Below, piece after piece: positions 55,881 to 64,000 of a stretch of DNA of 64,000 nucleotides. The stretch is from contig KB304272.1 in NCBI GenBank assembly GCA_000328365.1, positions 140,739 through 204,738 on the forward strand. The letters are read 5' to 3'. Under the pieces are notes generated by a model. It was given only the letters and a program-made list of their open reading frames with translations, was not told where the DNA came from and made no database searches. The stretch's first letter is position 1. Each line of letters begins with the position of its first letter. The translations under genes were made by a program, and so were the position numbers. This DNA comes from Capitella teleta (lineage: Eukaryota; Annelida; Polychaeta; Capitellidae).

Positions 55881-58800
55881 TGGTGCGCATTCGGCTTCAA
55901 TTGTGTGTGCCAGAAGAAGATAATGAAGATGTACACTACACCTTAAACCAGTTGTTCTTCAGTTGTTCTTCAGTCAATTTCTGCTCAGTTGTTCTTAATT
56001 TTGCAGCGGAATTGCACTCCCCGGAATAAAAATAGCAGTATATATAAACGACTCAACTCAAGTCATATAATCAATTAGCAACATATGCAACCAGCGAGTC
56101 GTGCCACTGCGGTAGGTGACCCCGTAACCTGAAGCCATTGCGTCATCGCTGTGCATATTATTTTCAGCGAGTGAACACCCAGAGGCAATGCACTGCGTTC
56201 CGGATGGCACCCAGCGGACGGCCTGGTTACAGCTGCCAGAACCTCTTAAGGGCCGCGTACCTCACCTGATCCGCGCGTGGTTCCTGTGATTAGGGCACGT
56301 TCAGTCAATCCGGATCCGCTTTTTAGCCTGCACGCTATACATGATGCCCTGGATATTTGGTAGTCTACGTTCAGGATGGAGAAATCAAGACGATCACGGA
56401 CTGGTGCAATATATCAAAAATTAACCCATCTTTATCATTCACTTTCAATAATTCCAAGTTGTTTTTTCTTCTAATCACAAAAAAAAGAGGGCGATGAGCA
56501 TGGCTCACTTCCAAGCAACCCTTCCCCCTTCCCATTTCCTCTTGGCTACGCCACTGACTAATGATAACTTAATCGTAGTATACCGATTACAAGCACGTGA
56601 AGGGCAGAAACAGGTGCCGTGATTGACGTCACTTCTGCTCATCGTGCTCCGGGGTCAGAATTTCAAAGACATTGTGATCGACCGCATCGAAGAGATTGCG
56701 TACGTGAAGCCAAATTGCCTTTGGGGGGAGGGGGAGTTGTATTCCGATGCTTGATCGCACGCCTACGTCATCACGACTTTCGTATCATATATTCTTCCTA
56801 TCATATTCTTCATATTTGTCAGCCCCTGGATCTTAATTAGCGAATTCAAATTAAGGTGCACGATACAATTTTACCTTTTGTTGCAGCTTAAATTGCACAT
56901 GTTTATCGCAATGCTTTTCTTTTGTAGTTTTACTTCAGACACTCCTTAAGCAATGATGTCAGTCGTGGAAGATCCGATTGTTGTGCAAATCACAAAGTAA
57001 CCAACGGAGAAATATTTAGTTTGTTGAAAGAGCTGCACGCGGGAAATTTACTTAAATCACAACAACACAAGGTGTGCGCATTCTGACCTGAAAACAACCC
57101 ACGAAAAAATCCACCAACAAATCGCTCTTGGTCTTCCAGCTGGTACTCCCGAACCCAATAGCCGTGAATGGGACCGGGAAGAGAAGAGCGCCATTAAGAC
57201 GAGGAGGACCCTTCACCTCCTCAGAATTCCCCCCGAATCCCTAAGAGTCCTTCTAACAGAACACGTCTCACACCGAGATTGGAATTTCGCATAATTCCAT
57301 CGAGAAAGAAAGAGAAAAGCGAGCTGTGTATAACTATTTGTAAATTATAGTAATATAGTTTAGTACACGTAAAAATGTCGCTTGATTCAAAACCCCAGGC
57401 AATTATTCGATACACTGCACGCAAGCAAACAACAAGGTCGTGCAGACCAGCTACTAACCGTACAAGACCCGTGATCCGATCCGCACACTCACTGAAACAC
57501 TGAGTGTTGCCGAAAGAACATCCACGATTGGCGGCTGCCCTCCGAACACACCGCAGCTGCGCCGATGCTGATGTGGCTATTCGTCTACCAAACGCCCCGT
57601 ATAGCCGCGGTTCCCTCGCCCCGAGAACAACGCCACTATTCCCCGCTCTAGGTTTGAACAAAGCTGTGTCTAGCTGGTTTCAATGGTGTCGCTTGGACCA
57701 TCCATCAGTGAGGCAGGCTTTCACGCCGTGCGTTGCTCGCTTGATGGTTCCTTCCGCCATCGATCTCTTGATCTGGAAACCCTGAGACCACGTGGGGCAA
57801 ATCCTACGCTTTTAATACGTCAATGCGATTGCCGTAAGTGATATACATCCATCGTCTCGGGAGACCGCGTCGCTCCAAACCTTATATTATATACACTGGT
57901 CCTTGTATTGATATGTTTCGTGATATGTCCTAGTGTCGGATTCTTGCCAGTCTCCTAAGTCCATTCATAATGAGCTTAGGAATAAGACAGATGCGCGATC
58001 ACATTACGTGTTAATCTCGACTTAGCTTATTGCCAGATTGCAATGGACAACGCGATTCGAACGCCATCCATCTTCGCCTCGACTTCCTCGCATGCAGGTG
58101 GCTGTTCTCCCGCTTTGGCTTAATACAAGATGCCGCTTCATCTTCATCTGGTACTAAATACTAGCAGATCAAATGAGTCAGTTGCTCATTGAAAATATGA
58201 ATGCGGTGAAATAGAATCTCCGTCACGTCTATCTCCCGTTATTAATTTGACCTTGCATAGCTGTAAGGTCAATGACCTATGAAAATCCGTTTGCACGCTG
58301 GGTACGTCGACACCACAAGTGGATAATTATATGACTTATGGGTGCGAGCACGGTGTACAATCCACACCTGATAATCTGCTTGCAGGTGCCTCGATCCTTC
58401 GATCCAAGGATACGCTGATCGTGCTTAACGGATGTCGGATCCAGCGGATTATTGAAAGCAACAGTGGGGTGACTATAGCGTTGAACTGGATCATCCATCA
58501 TCCTATTGATTTCTTGTCAAAACCATGTCAATCAAACGAATGAGAATGTACTGCGAAGTGTGTCTACGTCAGAGATTTGTTGTCTTGTACCTGACGTTGT
58601 GTTCGTTGATGGTTCACTATAACGACGCCATCCTTAAAAAAAAAGAAAAAAAAAAGAAAAAAAAAAGAGAAGAAGCATATGTAATGGTGATTGCGCAGGT
58701 GCCCAACACTGACGCAGTTGGTTCGCTGGATAAAGAATAAAAACGTATATCCCTCAATCCTCGTCACATTCATTTTCGAATATGATAAGACTAATTGACC

Positions 58801-60236
58801 AATTAATTAATGTCACTAGTTGTTAATATTACCTCAAATCAGAGGTTGTGTTTTCTCTTGGTATATTTATCTTTGTGGGCGTGTCCTGCATGAACGTTCA
58901 ATGCATGTTGCACCAAAGCTTCCAATAATTTGGATCTCAATCCATTTGCGTGAAAACTAAAAGCAATAGGCAGAGCATAGCGTGTATATACCGGGTGTTG
59001 TATCAAAAGGATCCTGAGTCAGAGTGCAAACCCACGAGGTGTGTTTCAATGAGTATTTATGTTGAGGGTTGAGGCTGCTGCGATTGTGTAAGATTGCGTA
59101 AATAAGTCCTATGCCCAGGTGCATACCTCAGGTCGTAACGCATTTTGCATGATTGATGGAGCACAGGCAAGATTGAAATTATGCTACGCTATCTGTCAAC
59201 AAACGATTTGATCTCATCTGCATCCAGCCATGATCTGCATTTGAGTTTGTCAGCGGCCAGAACACCGCATCACTATAACTATACATAAAAGATCAACGCG
59301 AAAGCAAATAGGACCATAGAACCAACGTAAACCTACCAGGTTCTAAGAATGGAGGGTGTAAAGTGTGTTGCGACGTCGCCCTCAAAGACAGGCCTACAAG
59401 GAACACCATACGTGCATTAATGGCCGCAGCTCATCTCAGCTTCAGCGACCAAATAATGACGGCACCGACGCGAATGGCCAATAACTGTCAACTGGACGGT
59501 GCTTTGAAGACACATCCAACGTAACGAGGTCATCAACATGTCTGCATGACTAAGACTCCATTAGAGGGCAATAGAAGGGCGTGTCTGGGTGAGCTCACGA
59601 TATCGGGTGGGTTGTGGTCTCAGGTGAGAGACGAGCAACACACGTGGCTACCATGAGTTCTTTGATCCCAGAGCGTGGCTGCTTCGAGAACTTCGGATCC
59701 GTCTCAATCGCAGGCGACAGCCAATCGCATCGGCGCATCTTCACCCACGTGACCTCGTGGGTCTCCTCACTGTCACGAGGTCAGAATTGACGAATTAGCG
59801 TCTCGCATGATCGGAAGAAGCCCCATCCCTATTACACATGTATTGTTTATATGGAATTCTTGCATGACATGAATCCACTCTGGCATGTGTCGCAATTTAC
59901 TCGAGGTCATTGCCACTGGTCAAGGTCGATCCATTGACGGATATGCTTGCGCTGTGATATTCACAAATGCAAGATGTGTTTGCGCCCCATCGCAAAGAGC
60001 ACCACAAACGTCGGGTTGTGTTGAATCAGCCGCTTTCGGGTCAATACTGAGATAAGGTTACAATAGTTGCTTTTAAAGATACGTTGCGACGGTTACGTCA
60101 CACGCTGATCAAATGGGAAAGGTGCTGGGTTGCCTGGGTGTCTATTTTTAGGCTTGAATTCTGAGTATCTGTTCCAGCCTCTGTGACACGCGCTCTGTAA
60201 ATTACAACTTACGATTACTCACACAAAAATCATGGT
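55881..60236. other. Intergenic DNA, no gene supported
   Basis: Contains an A/G-rich run at about 58640-58680 and several ORFs under 150 codons. The longest is 57221-57661 (-), in a locally CpG-rich patch, without recognisable content. No RNA gene seen. Confidence 0.5.
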
Positions 60237-60500
60237 GAGTCGTGATGGCGCAGTGGAAGCGCGCTCGCCTGGCGTGCAGATGGTCGTGGGTTCCATATCT
60301 GGTTGGGCAATTTGCCAGGGTCGAATTTCGCGGCCTGAAAACCGCATGTTCACCACAGCATGGCACATTGCATAGTGTTGAATTGTGGTACCTGGTTGGA
60401 CAGTGATGGATATTTGTGCCCGATTAATCAGGCTGCGCTTGGCGGTGCTCGCTTGTATGTGATCTTGTTGGACTATTTTGTCAATTAAATATCAAAATCT
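60237..60500 (+). mobile_element. tRNA-derived SINE, different family
   Basis: GTCGTGATGGCGCAGTGGAA (A box) and CGTGGGTTCCATATC (B box) begin a unit with its own body to about 60500. It does not resemble the 55 kb copies outside the tRNA-like head. The acceptor stem does not pair, so it is not a tRNA gene. Confidence 0.65.
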
Positions 60501-60805
60501 ATGCTTCCCAGGGAGTTGAGTTTGTGTTGGTGTGGTGGGTCCAATAACCAGGGGAAGTATAATTGTGAAGTCTGAGAGACTATAAATCCACTTTAACTTG
60601 AACTTTAATGTGTCAAAACGGCGCTTAATTTAATGTGTATTTTGGGATGCATCCGAAATCACTCGATACTAGTTCAAAACCATCTCTTCAATTGAACACA
60701 CGACCCCTTTGTAAATAATGAGCTTATGTCTCGTACGCTGTACGAACGGCAAGGCAATAAATGTCTGGTGCGCTATGTGTCGATTATATAAATAAATTTT
60801 TGTGT

Positions 60806-60925
60806 ACTGTAAAACCTGTGTTCGCGACCACCTGCCCTCAGCGACCACCCTGAAATCCGCCCGACCACTCTAACATGTAAGTGACCCTGTATTTAGCGAC
60901 CACCTGTACAACGCGACTGTACGAC
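60806..60925 (+). repeat. GCGACCACC-rich repeat, MITE-like
   Basis: Several GCGACCACC or CGACCAC units in 120 bases, starting TACTGTAAAACCTGTGTTCG. Such units occur as short DNA-transposon ends in many marine invertebrates (from memory). No inverted partner is seen here. Confidence 0.5.
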
Positions 60926-62358
60926 TTGATTATCGGTCCCGATTGACACTTGACGTAATATTCATACGCCAGACATTCGGATTCATATTCTCAGTGAATC
61001 CGAAACCTGATCGGTGCCTAATTGGTATATTGTGCCCGCATAAATATTTCACAGATGCACCAGGACAAACAAACCACGTGACGCGACACCAGAGGACAAT
61101 TGTTATTGTTCAATGCCAATCTACAGAGTTCAAACGCTGGCTCTAGTTTATCCGCGGTAATATATACCAGACACACTAGAAAAATGGTAATCCTCTTCTT
61201 GATTTTATCATAAAGGGAGCAGGTGACAGTGGGAGAGCACTGGTCGTTGGCAATATCCCTTATGGCTCCGTTTGGTCATGAATTCATTGAGAGAACTTGG
61301 CAACTGAGAGGAGAAGGCAATTCCTACACTCGTATATATGGTCATTGGGGACGCGTGCTCTCAGCTGTAATTGCTTTGCTGCTTATGCTATAGACTTGCA
61401 GCATTGTGTACACTTTTACTCGAGAGCATGCGGCAAGATAAAGGTTCCCCTCTTGACTGCGATGGACGGAACCCGCTTTGAAAACGAGAGAACTCTCTTT
61501 TATCCAAGGTGATCGGCAGATCGTATGCATTGGTTGACGCGTAATTGCATTTGCATGAGATTGGATGACTAAAAGTGGATTCAACGCCAAAAAGCAAAGT
61601 CGGCGAGTAATCTTGTTAGCCAGGCAGATCCATGCCTTGTTTCTCAAACACACACGCCCAGCGTAGTCGCTGAGATCGACACACAGGATGACGTCACAGT
61701 CAATTAAATGAAGAAAAGTGCGACATGTACCTTGCACAGCATGTAAATCGCGGGGTGAGGATCCTTCTGTTGCAATTCCCATCAAGGGGATACAAAGGGA
61801 TCTGCGGTTCCCGATGGATCACCGGGAGACCTGACCTCCGAGCACTTTTGTCTTGTGGCTCTCGGTATTCGGTGTCGGGTGCCACATACGTTCTAATGCC
61901 GCGACTCCGTAAACACGCCTCGTCACTGCAAACGAATGTTTCAACGAAATGACGATTTGTGCTGCGAATAGACCCCGATCCTTCTGGAAGGTCCTCGGAG
62001 GAAATACAAAAGCAGAACTGTCGTTTATTACTTGTCATCTGCGTCACTCAAAAGGAGGTCGCTGCTTATTCAGCGGACGCAATGCGCATGGAAATCTCCT
62101 GATTGTCAATCGTCGTCCGTCGTCAGTGGTCGTTCAGATGGAAGCCATTCCTTCTCAGATGAAACAATTGAAACGGCGAATTCTAAGGCTGAGTGCACCC
62201 TTGGGGAGATTGCGCATCTGACGAAGCGTGTGAATGCAAGCGTATAGGACTTCATACGCGGCCTCCTCCTTCATTCAATAATGAAAATGCAGTGCTCGCA
62301 TAAATTATGATTATTGCCTTCATAACAAACACCACAGGAATAATAATTATCTGCCTAT
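60926..62358. other. Intergenic DNA, no gene supported
   Basis: ORFs up to 147 codons on both strands overlap each other and show no family resemblance. Confidence 0.45.
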
Positions 62359-62364
62359 TTTATT
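62359..62364 (-). terminator. Poly(A) signal AATAAA of the SDR gene
   Basis: AATAAA on the minus strand about 36 bases after the stop codon, giving a very short 3' UTR. Confidence 0.4.
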
Positions 62365-62399
62365 AGAACACAGCGGATTATTCGTTGTGAGGAGTTCGT

Positions 62400-63749
<1,350 letters not shown>

Positions 63750-64000
63750 CTGGACGTGAGAGGCTGGTACTATTAGTATACAAATGTATATGATACAACA
63801 ACAAAACAACGAAAAAAATATAATTCAACCCATATGTTTGTCGCTATGGCCTATGGTGTGCATTATTGGGTAATATATTATGCATCGACATAGATTAGAT
63901 ACATTCACATTTTCAATTACGCATATCGAGTATGGGTCGCAATACATTGACTGTATACATTTAGCTTTTTGTCGGTTCCATTTCAACCTTTTCGGTGAAA

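Noticed and set aside
57221-57661. 146-codon minus-strand ORF in a CpG-rich patch
   Set aside because: No domain, no splice partners, and overlapping ORFs on the other strand suggest chance composition.
60237-60330. tRNA gene
   Set aside because: A and B boxes are present, but stems do not pair and a longer body follows, so it is a SINE head.

Overview
The window is nuclear DNA from an invertebrate animal. It has spliced genes, a minor-class (U12) intron, tRNA-derived SINEs, a decayed LINE and a 52-base assembly gap. I cannot fix the phylum. Introns are strongly bimodal: many are 45-75 bp, a few run to 1-9 kb. The amine oxidase most resembles molluscan escapin/aplysianin, which hints at a lophotrochozoan but does not prove it.

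Region 1 (5106-42053, + strand) is one complete gene for a T-type (Cav3) voltage-gated calcium channel alpha-1 subunit, the single-copy relative of vertebrate CACNA1G/H/I. I could join 32 coding positions with every splice phase closing: 7389 nt, about 2462 residues. All four domains are present (S1-S6, P loops, S4 arginines), as are the domain I-II gating-brake helices and a long acidic C-terminus. Intron 1 is an AT-AC U12-type intron.

Two coding positions are duplicated as equal-length, same-phase alternative exons. Position 6 (domain I pore; two 93-bp exons 73 bp apart) is the most striking. Exon 6A carries the normal selectivity-filter glutamate. Exon 6B replaces it with alanine and also changes the aspartate four residues later to asparagine, while 13 other codons differ only silently. 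Exon choice would therefore switch the filter from EEDD to AEDD. Position 30 (just after IVS6; two 117-bp exons) gives two versions of the charged proximal C-terminal helix. A third choice, two in-phase donors in the III-IV linker, is also possible.

Region 2 (42054-51237) holds the channel 3' UTR and then gene-poor DNA: a LINE reverse-transcriptase fragment on the minus strand, three 24-36 bp tandem arrays, one copy each of a GACGCC-rich dispersed repeat at two places, and an unrecognised ORF pair.

Region 3 (51238-54074, - strand) is a complete seven-exon FAD amine oxidase of the escapin/aplysianin L-amino-acid-oxidase type, 608 residues, with an N-terminal membrane anchor where the secreted relatives have a signal peptide.

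Region 4 (54075-62399) is intergenic, with three tRNA-derived SINE copies and a CGACCAC-rich repeat. Region 5 (62400-63749, - strand) is the 3' part (six exons, 169 residues) of a classical short-chain dehydrogenase; its NAD(P)-binding first exon was not found and probably lies beyond the window. The three genes show no sign of acting together.
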